Of a stretch of DNA of 64,000 nucleotides, positions 17,420 through 27,079 are shown in pieces. The notes under the pieces were generated by a model. It saw only the letters and a program-made list of their open reading frames with translations, was not told where the DNA came from and ran no database searches. Both the position numbers and the translations under genes were made by a program. Within the stretch, counting starts at the first letter, position 1; every line of letters begins with the position of its first letter. Source of the DNA: Nitrospinae bacterium AH_259_B05_G02_I21 (lineage in GTDB: Bacteria > JADFOP01). The stretch spans positions 1 through 64,000 of the forward strand of contig JALLOF010000006.1 of NCBI GenBank assembly GCA_027717595.1, given 5' to 3'.

Positions 17420-18841
17420 ATGGCATTGGAAGCCCGCCTGCAGCTGAAGCAGACGCAAAAGCTCGTTATGACGCAGATGCTGCAGCAGGCGATCAAACTT
17501 CTTCCCCTCTCGCGGCTCGAGCTGGTCCAAACCATCCGCAACGAACTGGTTGAGAACCCCCTGCTGGAAGAGATGCTCCTTGAAGAAGACGAGGCTGCCA
17601 GCACCGATCAGGAAGATTCGATCACCGACGATGAAGGACAAGAGGCGGGTGAGCTCGATGGCGATATCGATTGGGACGTCTACATGCAGGATATGAGGGA
17701 GATGGGGTTCTCGGGGACCGACAGGCAAGAATTCCCTTCCTATGAATCCACCCTTTCGCCTCAGCTCTCCCTCGGCGACCACCTCCTTTGGCAACTCAAC
17801 CTTTCGGTTCCCGACGAGACTACCAGGGAGATAGGGACTTATCTCATTGGCAATATCGACGAGGGGGGCTACCTCACCACATCGGTTGAAGAGGTGGCTC
17901 AGAGCTTGAATGTCGGCCTTGAGCAGGTCGAGGACGCTTTGCAGCTCATCCAGGGCTTCGATCCCACAGGGGTCGCCAGCCGAAGCCTGAAAGAATGCCT
18001 CCTAATCCAGATTCGCCAGGGAGAGTTGGCTGGAAGCGTTGTTGAACCGGTCGTTGAGAAGCACCTGGAGAAGCTTAATGAGCAGCATTTTCCTCGTATT
18101 GCCCGCGACCTGGGGGTGAGCCTAGAAGAGATTATCCAGTCGGTCCAGACAATTCGAAAGCTCGATCCGAAGCCGGGATTGCGCTTTTCGCCCGAGTCCT
18201 CTGGCTACATCATCCCTGATGTGATTGTGCTCAAGGTGGGTGACGAGTACCAGATTTTTTTCAATGACGAAGGGGTGCCGCGGTTACGGGTTAGTCCCTA
18301 TTACCACAACATGCTCAATAGTAAAGACTCCCTTCAGCCGGAGGCACGAAAGTTCATTGAGGAAAAATTTCGCTCGGCCATCTGGTTGATTAAATCCATC
18401 GAGCAGCGGCGCCAAACCCTCTTCAAGGTCGCCAGAAGCCTGGTGCGCTACCAACGCGAATTCCTGGACAAGGGGACCGCGCACCTCCGCCCGCTCATTC
18501 TCAAGGATGTGGCCGAGGATATCGAAATGCACGAGTCCACAGTGAGCCGCGTCACGACCAATAAGTACATGCACACACCGCAGGGGATTTTTGAGCTCAA
18601 GTATTTCTTCCACAGTGGAATTGATTCCCTGGAAGGGGACACGATGAGCTCCGTCACGGTGAAAGATATGATCAGGAGGCTCGTGGATAGTGAGGACCCC
18701 AGGGAACCGTTGACCGACCAGCAAATTGTAGGGCGGCTCGGCGAAGAAAACGTTCGGCTCGCTCGCCGCACTGTGACCAAGTATCGGAAGGAGTTGAAAA
18801 TTCTTCAATCTAGTCGCCGACGACGGATTTATACGTTGTAA
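17420..18841 (+). CDS. rpoN: RNA polymerase sigma-54 factor
   Basis: 473 residues. The glutamine- and leucine-rich region I (LQLKQTQKLVMTQMLQQAIKL), an acidic region II, a core-binding region (GYLTTSVEEVAQSL), a helix-turn-helix and the terminal RpoN box ARRTVTKYR with its KELKILQSS extension are all present. It directs transcription from -24/-12 promoters and needs an AAA+ activator. It lies in the operon headed by a sigma-54-type promoter, so expression may feed back on itself. Followed by hpf, as in many proteobacteria. Confidence 0.97.
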   Translation: MALEARLQLKQTQKLVMTQMLQQAIKLLPLSRLELVQTIRNELVENPLLEEMLLEEDEAASTDQEDSITDDEGQEAGELDGDIDWDVYMQDMREMGFSGTDRQEFPSYESTLSPQLSLGDHLLWQLNLSVPDETTREIGTYLIGNIDEGGYLTTSVEEVAQSLNVGLEQVEDALQLIQGFDPTGVASRSLKECLLIQIRQGELAGSVVEPVVEKHLEKLNEQHFPRIARDLGVSLEEIIQSVQTIRKLDPKPGLRFSPESSGYIIPDVIVLKVGDEYQIFFNDEGVPRLRVSPYYHNMLNSKDSLQPEARKFIEEKFRSAIWLIKSIEQRRQTLFKVARSLVRYQREFLDKGTAHLRPLILKDVAEDIEMHESTVSRVTTNKYMHTPQGIFELKYFFHSGIDSLEGDTMSSVTVKDMIRRLVDSEDPREPLTDQQIVGRLGEENVRLARRTVTKYRKELKILQSSRRRRIYTL

Positions 18842-18888
18842 GGCCCAGAGGGGAGCCTTTAAGCGAGCTTGCAAGGGAAGAAGGGCCG

Positions 18889-19188
18889 ATGCAGGTTAGC
18901 GTAACCGCTCGAAGATTGGAGATGACGCCTGAGTTGAAAACCTTTGCCGAAGAGAAGGTACGGAAGATCACCAAGCACTTGGATCGGGTGATCGATGCCC
19001 ATATCGTCCTCTCCGTCGAGAAGTACCGTCACGCGGCCGAGGTCACCATCAATGTGAATGGTTTCCTTATCCACGGAGAAGAGGTCTCCTCCGATATCTA
19101 TACATCCATTGAGCAGGTCATGCATAAAATAGATGCGCAGATTAAGAAATATAAATCGAAGCTCATCAAGAAGGGTCGACACCAGTGA
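18889..19188 (+). CDS. hpf: Ribosome hibernation promoting factor (short HPF/YfiA type)
   Basis: 99 residues of the short HPF class, without the long-form dimerisation tail. Typical elements are VTARRLEMTPELKTFAEEKVRKI, the AHIVLSVEKYRHAAEVTI strand pair, and DIYTSIEQVMHKIDAQIKKYKSKL. It binds the 30S decoding region in stationary phase and stabilises inactive ribosomes. Position between rpoN and ptsN is the conserved proteobacterial arrangement. Confidence 0.95.
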   Translation: MQVSVTARRLEMTPELKTFAEEKVRKITKHLDRVIDAHIVLSVEKYRHAAEVTINVNGFLIHGEEVSSDIYTSIEQVMHKIDAQIKKYKSKLIKKGRHQ

Positions 19189-19318
19189 GGGGGACTAACT
19201 GCGTCTTTAAGCACGAACAGAGTTGTCGTCTCAAGATGCAGGAAGAGGGCTACGATGCCTTGAGGGAACCGGAGCTCGTATAATAGGGGCTTCGCGTCTA
19301 GCCTTCGGGAGAATGCTG

Positions 19319-19783
19319 ATGAAAATTGTCGATATCCTTTCCAAGGACGCCGTGAAAGTCGATCTTCAGGCGCGCGATAAGAAAAGCGCCATTGAGGAGA
19401 TTTCCGAATTAGTCGTACGGAGTGCGGGCCTCACCGATAAACAAGTGATCGTACAGGTCCTGATGGAGCGGGAGGCTCTTGGTTCGACGGGCATAGGGCT
19501 CAATGTGGCGATCCCTCACGCTAAGCTCCAAGGAGTTGATAGTATTATCGCGGCCCTCGCTCGCTCGAAAGAGGGTATTGATTTTGGCTCCATCGATGGC
19601 CAACCCGTCATGCTCTTCTTTGTTCTAATCAGCGGGGTCAACACGGCGGGAAACCATCTCAAGGCCTTGGCCAAGATCTCTCGTCTGTTGAAAAACGACG
19701 AGACGCGCGAGGCCCTCATCTCGTGCAACTGTAGTGTCGAGATGTATGAGATTGTCTCCCGCGAGGAAAGCAAGCTCGATTGA
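19319..19783 (+). CDS. ptsN: Nitrogen-PTS EIIA component PtsN
   Basis: 154 residues of a fructose/mannitol-type EIIA fold. The phosphorylatable histidine is in IPHAKLQ, at about residue 67, preceded by the usual STGIGLNVA. PtsN takes phosphate from HPr-type proteins and regulates potassium handling, nitrogen and envelope functions rather than transporting sugar. ATG 19319 has GGGAGA six bases upstream and is preferred over ATG 19313. A TATAAT at 19279-19284 could be its own promoter, but the -35 is poor. Confidence 0.94.
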   Translation: MKIVDILSKDAVKVDLQARDKKSAIEEISELVVRSAGLTDKQVIVQVLMEREALGSTGIGLNVAIPHAKLQGVDSIIAALARSKEGIDFGSIDGQPVMLFFVLISGVNTAGNHLKALAKISRLLKNDETREALISCNCSVEMYEIVSREESKLD

Positions 19784-19798
19784 GGTCGTGGGGCCCCA

Positions 19799-20764
19799 AT
19801 GGAATATCTCCTTGTTAAGGACCTATTAGCGGACCAAGCGGTGCCTTTGCCGATTGAGCTCCTTGCCGGCAGTGCGGGGCTTGGAAATCCGATTCGCAGC
19901 CCGCGTATCCAGAAATACGGCCTGGCTTTGGCCGGCTACACCGAATACCTCCACCCTGACCGGGTCCAGATTTTAGGAAAAACGGAGCTTTCCTATTTGG
20001 CTTCCCTTCCCGAGGACCGCCAGGACGAGGTCTTGCGCCACTACTGTTCGTTTCCAATATGTTGCTTCCTCGTCACTCAAGATCTCCAGGTCCCTCCACG
20101 GCTTCTAGGGTTGGTCGAAGAGTGCAACATCCCGCTTCTGAGGAGTCCGTGGCCCAGCTCGGTCTGCATCACCCGCCTGGAGGACTACCTTGAAGAGCGG
20201 CTGGCTCCTGAAGTGAGCCTCCATGCCGTGTTGGTGGACGTCTACGGGGTCGGGTGTCTCATCGTTGGTAAAAGCGGCATTGGCAAGAGCGAGATGGCCT
20301 TGCACCTCGTGGCCCGGGGGCACCGGTTGGTGGCTGACGATGTCGTGGAGATCCGACTCAAGGGCATGACGCTTCTCGGCAGCGGGGCGGAACTGCTGCG
20401 ATACCACATGGAGATTCGAGGCCTTGGCATTATCAACATCCGCGACCTCTTCGGGGTCGGGGCGGTTCGCTCGACTAAACGGATTGATCTGGTGATTCGC
20501 CTTGAAGAATGGGATCCGACCGATCCCTACGATCGGCTCGGGCTCGATGAGGAGTCATACGATATCCTAGGCCTCCCCGTCCCGTCGGTTAGGATTCCCA
20601 TCCGCCCTGGCAGGAACATCACCACCATCATAGAGGTCGCCGCCCGCAATAAATTGCTGAAAGCCATGGGCTACTACCCCGGCCAGGAATTCGATCAAAA
20701 GCTCTCGGAGCACCTTGTCAAGGCCGATTACTATCCTCCGTCCGAAGAGGTGAGGCCCGAATGA
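19799..20764 (+). CDS. hprK: HPr kinase/phosphorylase
   Basis: 321 residues. The N-terminal domain precedes a catalytic domain with H142 in LHAVLVDVYG, Walker A GKSGIGKSE (about 157-165), the DDVVEIR strand and the HprK signature MEIRGLGIINIRDLFG. It phosphorylates and dephosphorylates a serine on HPr. The matching HPr in this window keeps that serine. Its stop overlaps the rapZ start by four bases, so the two are translationally coupled. Confidence 0.96.
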   Translation: MEYLLVKDLLADQAVPLPIELLAGSAGLGNPIRSPRIQKYGLALAGYTEYLHPDRVQILGKTELSYLASLPEDRQDEVLRHYCSFPICCFLVTQDLQVPPRLLGLVEECNIPLLRSPWPSSVCITRLEDYLEERLAPEVSLHAVLVDVYGVGCLIVGKSGIGKSEMALHLVARGHRLVADDVVEIRLKGMTLLGSGAELLRYHMEIRGLGIINIRDLFGVGAVRSTKRIDLVIRLEEWDPTDPYDRLGLDEESYDILGLPVPSVRIPIRPGRNITTIIEVAARNKLLKAMGYYPGQEFDQKLSEHLVKADYYPPSEEVRPE

Positions 20765-21630
20765 AGCCCCTCTGGTTCGTCATCGTGACCGGGCTTTCGG
20801 GCTCGGGCAAGACTACCGCGATTAAAGTCTTCGAGGACCTGGGGTTTTTCTGCGTAGACAACCTCCCCACGGCCTTGATCATGACCTTCGCCGATCTATG
20901 CAGCCAGGCCAAAGAGGATATCCAACGGATTGCTTTGGGCGTTGACATCCGAACCCAGGGGGGACTTGGAAACCTGCCCGAGGCCTTACAGCGGCTCACG
21001 GACCAGGGTCATCGCGTCGACATCCTCTTTCTCGACGCACGTGAAGAAATTTTGATTCGCCGCTACAGCGAAACGCGCCGGCGCCACCCACTCGATACGG
21101 GCGAGCTAAGTGTGGTGGAAGCCATCCAACGCGAGCGAGAAGAGCTGCTCTACTTGCGAAACATGGCGACCAAGATTCTCGACTCCTCCGAGTACACCAT
21201 CCACCAGCTCAGAGACGTCATCCATTCGTGGTTTGTGGAGCCGGAAGGGGATCGGGGGATGAACGTCGCCGTCATGTCCTTCGGCTTCAAATACGGCATC
21301 CCCCTGAATGCCGACTGCGTGTTCGATGTGCGCTTTTTGCCCAATCCGCACTTCGAACCGGAGCTCAAAGAGCATTCGGGCAATGACCATCGAGTGGTCG
21401 AGTTCGTCTTAACCAGTTCCATCGCCGCGGAAATCCTTCCCAGACTCAAAGGATTCCTAGAGGCCGCTTTGCCGCATTACGTCCAGGAGGGCAAGGCCTA
21501 CCTGACCGTCGGCGTCGGCTGTACTGGAGGTAGGCACCGCTCAGTGGTGGTCGCCAACGAGGTCGGGGATTTCCTCAAATCGCAGGGGTATTCCGTCACG
21601 ATTCACCATCGAGATATCAATAAGGATTAG
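20761..21630 (+). CDS. rapZ: RNase adapter protein RapZ
   Basis: 289 residues. Walker A (GLSGSGKTTA) at the N-terminus, the conserved CVDNLPTAL segment, and the C-terminal VGVGCTGGRHRSVVVANEV that marks the family. In E. coli RapZ senses glucosamine-6-phosphate and guides RNase E to GlmZ, adjusting GlmS. Here only the family assignment is firm. Part of the rpoN-hpf-ptsN-hprK-rapZ run. Confidence 0.95.
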   Translation: MKPLWFVIVTGLSGSGKTTAIKVFEDLGFFCVDNLPTALIMTFADLCSQAKEDIQRIALGVDIRTQGGLGNLPEALQRLTDQGHRVDILFLDAREEILIRRYSETRRRHPLDTGELSVVEAIQREREELLYLRNMATKILDSSEYTIHQLRDVIHSWFVEPEGDRGMNVAVMSFGFKYGIPLNADCVFDVRFLPNPHFEPELKEHSGNDHRVVEFVLTSSIAAEILPRLKGFLEAALPHYVQEGKAYLTVGVGCTGGRHRSVVVANEVGDFLKSQGYSVTIHHRDINKD

Positions 21631-21645
21631 CTGGGGAGTTCAACC

Positions 21646-22053
21646 ATGATTGGTGTGGTCGTCGTGGCCCACGGAGGGCTGGCCCACGAGTTCCTGAAAA
21701 CGACCGAATCGATTGTCGGCCCCTTGGAGAACTTCACGGCGGTTTCGCTCCAAGGGGATTGGGAGGCCGACCAGGCACGCCAGGCGATCCAAGAGGCGAT
21801 TCGCAAAGTGGACAAGGGCGATGGCGTGCTCTTGTTGACCGACCTTTTCGGTGGGACGCCTTCCAATATCTGCCTCTCCTTTCTTGAGGGTGGGAACGTC
21901 GAAGTGATCAGCGGCGTCAATCTCCCTATGCTGATTAAGCTCCCTTCTTTCACCGACGAACGCAAACTCCAAGAGGCAGCAATGCTCGCTATGGAGCATG
22001 GAAAGCGAAACATCTCCGTTGCCAGTCAACGGCTCTACGAGGAGAACACGTGA
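21646..22053 (+). CDS. PTS mannose-type EIIA protein
   Basis: 135 residues of the EIIA-Man fold: IGVVVVAHGGLAHEFLKT with the phosphorylatable histidine at residue 9, then LLLTDLFGGTPSNICLSFL and ISGVNLPMLIKL. There is no IIB, IIC or IID gene nearby, so it is probably a regulatory phosphate acceptor. Placed between rapZ and the HPr gene, as in Deltaproteobacteria. Confidence 0.92.
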   Translation: MIGVVVVAHGGLAHEFLKTTESIVGPLENFTAVSLQGDWEADQARQAIQEAIRKVDKGDGVLLLTDLFGGTPSNICLSFLEGGNVEVISGVNLPMLIKLPSFTDERKLQEAAMLAMEHGKRNISVASQRLYEENT

Positions 22054-22294
22054 GCCCTCCACCCGTCTCGGCCTCATCGTTGCCGGGATGTGGAAGGAGA
22101 GACTCTCCTATGACCGTCTCTTCATAAGACCGGCCTCGTTCTTCTGCTTGGCCAGACAGCATGACGAGAGGAATGTAGACGTCACGTTCGTAACCTCCTG
22201 GGCCTTTGCCTTGAAGAGCACAGCAACAGGTGGAGGTTCCGAAGAGGTCCCAGTTCCTGGGCCCCGAGCGGCCGGAAAGAATCCTGGGGATTGG

Positions 22295-22321
22295 TTGACA
22301 CAATCTGGCGACTGTGATAAG
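22295..22321 (+). promoter_or_regulatory. Possible promoter for the HPr gene
   Basis: A perfect TTGACA (22295-22300) is followed 15 bases later by GATAAG (22316-22321). The spacing is short and the -10 is imperfect. It lies in the 292-base gap between the EIIA gene and ptsH, which holds no other supported feature, so a promoter is needed here if ptsH is not read from upstream. Confidence 0.4.
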
Positions 22322-22345
22322 TAGGCTCATCTTGCAGGACATCGG

Positions 22346-22627
22346 ATGGCAAAAGACCACTCGGCAACGGTCACCATTCGGAATCGACTTGGGCTTCACG
22401 CTCGGGCCGCCAACCTGTTCGTCCGCACGGCGAATCAGTTCAAGGCGGAGATCACGGTAGGCAAGGGCCTGCAGAAAGTGAATGGGAAGAGCATATTGGG
22501 CATTCTGACCCTTGCGGCAGGATATAATTCCAAGATCACCATTGAGGCCGAAGGAGAAGAGGCCGAAGAGGCGGTGGAAGCCTTGGCCCATCTCGTTCGA
22601 GACCGCTTTGAAGAAGGCGATGGATAG
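22346..22627 (+). CDS. ptsH: Phosphocarrier protein HPr
   Basis: 93 residues. The EI-dependent phosphorylation site is His18 in RLGLHARAA, and the HprK-dependent serine is Ser49 in NGKSILGILTLAAG. Both sites are intact, so the protein can in principle receive both signals. It should feed the two EIIA proteins encoded upstream. The enzyme I gene that normally follows ptsH is absent; metK comes next. Confidence 0.95.
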   Translation: MAKDHSATVTIRNRLGLHARAANLFVRTANQFKAEITVGKGLQKVNGKSILGILTLAAGYNSKITIEAEGEEAEEAVEALAHLVRDRFEEGDG

Positions 22628-22650
22628 CGGTGGTCTTTTAGACCTCCGCT
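22626..22650 (+). other. Hairpin between ptsH and metK
   Basis: An 11-bp inverted repeat with one T-T mismatch (AGCGGTGGTCT and AGACCTCCGCT) and a TTT loop begins within the ptsH stop codon and ends 20 bases before metK. There is no T-tract, so it is more likely an mRNA-processing or stabilising hairpin than a terminator. It does not resemble a SAM riboswitch. Confidence 0.5.
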
Positions 22651-22670
22651 GAGGGAAGGAGAGGGGTCCC

Positions 22671-23840
22671 ATGAGCCCTCGCAATTACTTTTTCACCTCG
22701 GAATCGGTTGTGGAAGGACATCCCGACAAGGTGGCGGATCAGATTTCTGACGCCGTCTTGGATGCGATCCTTGAGGAAGACCCTTACGGGCGGGTCGCCT
22801 GTGAAACCTTGGTGACAACGGGGCTGGCATTCCTCGCTGGAGAGATAACGACCAAATGTTACGTCGATATACCTAAGATCGTCAGGGAAACGATCCGCGA
22901 GGTCGGCTACACCAGGGCCAAATACGGCTTCGACTACGAGACGTGCGCGGTCATAACCTCGATTGACGAACAATCCCCGGATATCGCGCTCGGGGTGGAT
23001 GAGCTGCCCGGCGAGCAAGAGCAGGGGGCGGGAGACCAGGGGATTATGTTTGGGTACGCCACCGACGAGACGCCTGAGCTGATGCCCATGCCCATTCTCC
23101 TGGCGCACAAATTGGCGAAGCAGCTGGCCGATGTGCGCAAGCAGGATATCCTCCATTACCTTCGGCCAGATGGGAAATCGCAAGTCACGGTGGAGTATGT
23201 CAACGGCAAGCCGCTTCGGGTCGATACGATTGTCATCGCCTGCCAGCATAGCGACGACGTAACCTTGCAAGAGATTCGCGAGGACGTCATTGAGAAGGTG
23301 ATTAAGCCCATCGTCCCACACGAGTTTCTGGATGAGGAAAACGTGACCTATCACATCAATCCCACGGGCCGGTTCGTCCACGGCGGGCCCAAGGCCGACT
23401 GCGGCCTCACAGGGCGCAAGATCATCGTCGATACTTACGGTGGTGTCGGCAGCCACGGCGGCGGGGCCTTCTCGGGCAAGGACCCATCGAAGGTCGACCG
23501 CTCGGCCTCCTACATGGCCCGGTACGTCGCGAAAAACATAGTCGTCTCCGGTATCGCTGATAAGTGTGAGGTCCAGCTCTCCTACGCCATCGGTATCCCC
23601 GATCCGGTCAGCATTCTCATCGACACCTACGGTACAGAAAAGATCGACCCCGATCGGATTGTCGAGATTGTCCGGGACAACTTCTCCTTCAAGCCCAAGT
23701 CCATGATCGAATACCTCGACCTCAGGCGGCCGATCTACAAAAAGACGGCCGTCTACGGGCACTTTGGGCGGGAGGAGCCGGAGTTCACCTGGGAGCGGAC
23801 CGATATGGCCGAAACCCTCCGGAAAGACGCTGACCTTTAA
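22671..23840 (+). CDS. metK: S-adenosylmethionine synthase
   Basis: 389 residues. Canonical segments: [24 protein letters not shown] at the N-terminus, [38 protein letters not shown] split over the middle, and [23 protein letters not shown]. It makes SAM from methionine and ATP. A GGAAGGAGAGG stretch precedes the ATG. Directly followed by the SAH hydrolase gene, giving a SAM-cycle pair. Confidence 0.98.
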   Translation: MSPRNYFFTSESVVEGHPDKVADQISDAVLDAILEEDPYGRVACETLVTTGLAFLAGEITTKCYVDIPKIVRETIREVGYTRAKYGFDYETCAVITSIDEQSPDIALGVDELPGEQEQGAGDQGIMFGYATDETPELMPMPILLAHKLAKQLADVRKQDILHYLRPDGKSQVTVEYVNGKPLRVDTIVIACQHSDDVTLQEIREDVIEKVIKPIVPHEFLDEENVTYHINPTGRFVHGGPKADCGLTGRKIIVDTYGGVGSHGGGAFSGKDPSKVDRSASYMARYVAKNIVVSGIADKCEVQLSYAIGIPDPVSILIDTYGTEKIDPDRIVEIVRDNFSFKPKSMIEYLDLRRPIYKKTAVYGHFGREEPEFTWERTDMAETLRKDADL

Positions 23841-23870
23841 CCTGTTGCCCCTCCGGCGAAACGTCACGAT

Positions 23871-25127
23871 ATGGACTTCGATATTGCCGATGTAAACCTG
23901 GCCGACGAGGGCCGGCTACGCGTGGAATGGGCCGAGCGAAGCATGCCGGTCCTCAAGCAGATTAGGGGCCGCTTCAAGCGGGAAAAGCCCCTCAAAGGTG
24001 TCCGTTTAGCGGCCTGTCTGCACGTAACCACCGAGACGGCTGCCTTGCTTCGCACCCTCAAAGCCGGGGGGGCCGAGTGTGTCGTCTGTGCCTCAAACCC
24101 CCTATCAACCCAAGATGAGGTAGCGGCGACCCTGGTTAGGCACGATGAGATTCCGGTCTTTGCCATCAAGGGCGAGGACAATGAGACGTACTACAACCAC
24201 CTCTTCAGCGTTTTGGACAAGAAACCCACAATCACCATGGACGATGGAGCCGACTTAGTCTCGACCCTCCATACGGACCGCAAGGAGTTGTTATCCAAGA
24301 TCAGGGGCGGTACCGAGGAGACCACGACCGGCGTAATTCGGCTGCGCAGTATGGCGGAGAATGGCGTCCTCCGTTACCCCATTATCGCGGTCAACGATGC
24401 CCAGACGAAATACCTCTTTGACAACCGCTATGGGACGGGCCAGAGCACGTTGGACGGGATTGTTAGGGCCACGAACAAGCTCATCGCCGGGAGCGTCTTC
24501 GTCGTCTGCGGCTACGGCTGGTGCGGCCGGGGGGTGGCCATGCGTGCCAGAGGTGCCGGGGCTAGGGTGATCATGACGGAGGTCGATCCCCTGAGGGCCT
24601 TGGAGGCCGTCATGGATGGGTTTGAAGTTCTTCCCATCGGTGAGGCGGCCCCCATCGGGGACATATTCGTCACTGTAACGGGGGATATCCAGGTCATTCG
24701 GGCCAGCCACATCAAGAAGATGAAAGATGGAGCGATTGTTTGTAACTCCGGACACTTCAATGTGGAAATCGATCTTGCCGGCCTGCAGCGCATGACCGTG
24801 AAGCGGCGGACCATCAGGCCCTTCCTCGAGGAATACACGCTGAAAAACTCCCGGTGCATATACATATTAGGCGAAGGAAGACTCATCAACCTTACTGCCG
24901 CCGAGGGACACCCATCCAGCGTGATGGATATGAGCTTCGCCAACCAGGCCTTGGCGGCCGAGTACATTCATCGCCACGGCAAAGGCCTGGAGGCTCGCGT
25001 CTACACGGTGCCCGAGGAGATCGACAAAACCATCGCCTCGCTCAAGCTCAAAGCCCTCGGCGTGAAGATCGACACCCTCACCAAGGAACAGCAACGCTAC
25101 CTCGCCTCTTGGGAGACGGGCACCTAG
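23871..25127 (+). CDS. ahcY: Adenosylhomocysteinase
   Basis: 418 residues. [20 protein letters not shown], the [16 protein letters not shown] substrate region, the NAD-binding [18 protein letters not shown], the [12 protein letters not shown] segment and the C-terminal [20 protein letters not shown] identify SahH. It hydrolyses S-adenosylhomocysteine to adenosine and homocysteine using bound NAD. The 30-base gap to metK suggests a shared transcript. Confidence 0.97.
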   Translation: MDFDIADVNLADEGRLRVEWAERSMPVLKQIRGRFKREKPLKGVRLAACLHVTTETAALLRTLKAGGAECVVCASNPLSTQDEVAATLVRHDEIPVFAIKGEDNETYYNHLFSVLDKKPTITMDDGADLVSTLHTDRKELLSKIRGGTEETTTGVIRLRSMAENGVLRYPIIAVNDAQTKYLFDNRYGTGQSTLDGIVRATNKLIAGSVFVVCGYGWCGRGVAMRARGAGARVIMTEVDPLRALEAVMDGFEVLPIGEAAPIGDIFVTVTGDIQVIRASHIKKMKDGAIVCNSGHFNVEIDLAGLQRMTVKRRTIRPFLEEYTLKNSRCIYILGEGRLINLTAAEGHPSSVMDMSFANQALAAEYIHRHGKGLEARVYTVPEEIDKTIASLKLKALGVKIDTLTKEQQRYLASWETGT

Positions 25128-25227
25128 CTTCCTGCCGGCTTCCCCGATGCTTGATGCCATCACGACACTGGAAGAGGGCAGGGGGTTCATCGCCTGCTGA
25201 CGTGTTGCTCGTCGTCCCCTCCCACCC

Positions 25228-25256
25228 TTGACAATGCCCACTATGCCTCGTACTAT
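25228..25256 (+). promoter_or_regulatory. Sigma-70 promoter of the amidase gene
   Basis: Perfect TTGACA (25228-25233), a 17-base spacer and TACTAT (25251-25256). The predicted start is near 25263. Confidence 0.65.
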
Positions 25257-25315
25257 GTAGCAAGCGCTTGTCCAGCCGTACCCCCATGGCCTCCCGTTCG
25301 CCGTGTGCCTTGCCT

Positions 25316-26992
25316 ATGGTTAGTCGAACGTCGCGGGCCCGCTTTCTTGCCTTCTTACTGATTTCCCTGTGGCCTCTGCTGCTTGGGTTGCAGAGTTTCA
25401 ACCAGCAGTACGCCGCGGCCAAGACGAAATACCTCCACCTGAAGCGCTCCACCTTTCGCCAGACGTTGCCCCAGGAGTGGAATAACCTCATCCAGCAGTT
25501 TCAGGCCCTTCTTGATGAGAAGCCACCGACCTATATTGCCGAGGTCGCCGCGTTCACTCTCGGGCAGGTCTATTACGACCGAGCCCGCACCTTGAAAGAC
25601 CCCCGAAGCCTCACAGGGGCCCTCCACTACTTCCATCAAGTGACGGTCCTTTTCCCGCGGGGGCCGTTGGCTGACAACGCCCAGTTTTTAAGCGGGGACA
25701 TCTATTTCTACGAGATGAAGGACTATCCTCGAGCCTTCCAGACTTATCGCTACGTTCTAAGAATCTTCCCGAAAGGCGATATGCTGGGCAACGCGCAGCT
25801 CCGCCTGCGGGAACTACAGAAGGTCTATTCTCCACCTCCCGAGGCATTGTCTTCTCCGTCCCCGACACCGCAGAAGAGCCGATCGATCTCAGCAGTCCCG
25901 GCCCGAAAGGCCGTCGTCAAGAGGGTTCGACATTGGTCCAATCGGGCGTACACGCGTGTCGTGGTCGACCTTAGCGGACCCGTGGAGTATACGAAGCGGC
26001 GCATCGGGAATCCCGATCGCATCTATGTGGACCTGCGTCCCGCTCAGTTGAGTACGGCCTTGACGAAGAAGAAGACCTTGGCGGTGAATGATGGGCTCCT
26101 CAGGCGCGTTCGCTTCGCCCAGAATAAGCCAGGCGTAGTCCGCGTTGTCGTGGACATCGAAAGCCTGCATGATTTCAAGATATTCACCCGGACCAACCCC
26201 GACCGGCTGACCATCGATATTCACGGTAGACGCCTTGCCACGAAGCGTCCCCTGAAGGATATCGCCATCTGGGGTGAGGGCCCCCACGCTCACACTCCCC
26301 AGCCGATTCGAACGATCGTCCTCGACCCCGGGCATGGAGGGAAGGACCCCGGAGCGGTCGGCCCAAGAGGGCTGACGGAAAAGGATGTCAATCTCGATAT
26401 TGCCAAGCGACTCCGCCGCCTGCTGAGCACCGCCAATATTCGAACCATCCTGACCCGGGACCGCGATGTCTTCGTCTCTCTCGAGGAGCGTACAGCCATT
26501 GCCAATGTCAACAACGCGGACCTCTTTATCTCCATCCACGCCAACGCGAGCCGGCACCGAAAGGTCAGCGGCGTCGAGACGTACTTTCTAAACGCCACCG
26601 CGGATGAGCACATCTTGAAGGTCGCCGCCAGGGAGAACAACATCCCGGTCTCCCGGATGACCCTTCTGGATAAGATTCTTTTCGACCTCGGTGCCACCGA
26701 CAACGCGAGCCGCTCCATCCCGCTTGCCAACACCATCCAGGCCTCGATGATACGGTCTCTGTCGCGGCGCTACGGAAGGGTCAACAACCTGGGAGCGAAA
26801 CCGGGCCCCTTCTATGTTCTCGTGGGGGCTAAGATGCCCGCAGTTCTTATCGAGACCGCCTTCCTCTCGAACCCGAGGGATGAGGTGAAGCTTAGAAGCA
26901 GGGCTTACCGTAAACAAGTCGCCGAGGCGATATTCCAAGGCATCCGCCAGTACGCACGCAGCCACCGGGTGGCCCTCCAGGTTCGCCGCTGA
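25316..26992 (+). CDS. N-acetylmuramoyl-L-alanine amidase with TPR and AMIN domains
   Basis: About 558 residues. After a signal peptide (ARFLAFLLISLWPLLLG) comes a TPR-like helical region (about 30-175), an AMIN domain (about 205-320; SNRAYTRVVVDLSGPVEY) and an Amidase_3 zinc domain (about 335-550). The catalytic motifs are IVLDPGHGGKDPGAVG, a VFVSLEERTAIAN helix, ISIHANAS and VLIETAFLSNPRDE. It cleaves the peptide stem from septal peptidoglycan, AmiC-like. In-frame starts at TTG 25268 and ATG 25286 are also possible; none has a clear ribosome-binding site. Confidence 0.9.
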   Translation: MVSRTSRARFLAFLLISLWPLLLGLQSFNQQYAAAKTKYLHLKRSTFRQTLPQEWNNLIQQFQALLDEKPPTYIAEVAAFTLGQVYYDRARTLKDPRSLTGALHYFHQVTVLFPRGPLADNAQFLSGDIYFYEMKDYPRAFQTYRYVLRIFPKGDMLGNAQLRLRELQKVYSPPPEALSSPSPTPQKSRSISAVPARKAVVKRVRHWSNRAYTRVVVDLSGPVEYTKRRIGNPDRIYVDLRPAQLSTALTKKKTLAVNDGLLRRVRFAQNKPGVVRVVVDIESLHDFKIFTRTNPDRLTIDIHGRRLATKRPLKDIAIWGEGPHAHTPQPIRTIVLDPGHGGKDPGAVGPRGLTEKDVNLDIAKRLRRLLSTANIRTILTRDRDVFVSLEERTAIANVNNADLFISIHANASRHRKVSGVETYFLNATADEHILKVAARENNIPVSRMTLLDKILFDLGATDNASRSIPLANTIQASMIRSLSRRYGRVNNLGAKPGPFYVLVGAKMPAVLIETAFLSNPRDEVKLRSRAYRKQVAEAIFQGIRQYARSHRVALQVRR

Positions 26993-27079
26993 TCCCTCCC
27001 TGAGCGTTGTCAGCGCTCTTCTCCCTGTGGTAGCATCCCCGCAAGGACGAAGATCCGGATAAAAGTGGAGCGGAACGTT

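Noticed and set aside
22054-22345. Coding frame between the EIIA and HPr genes
   Set aside because: The open frames there overlap the EIIA gene in another phase and resemble no protein. A promoter-bearing spacer is more likely.
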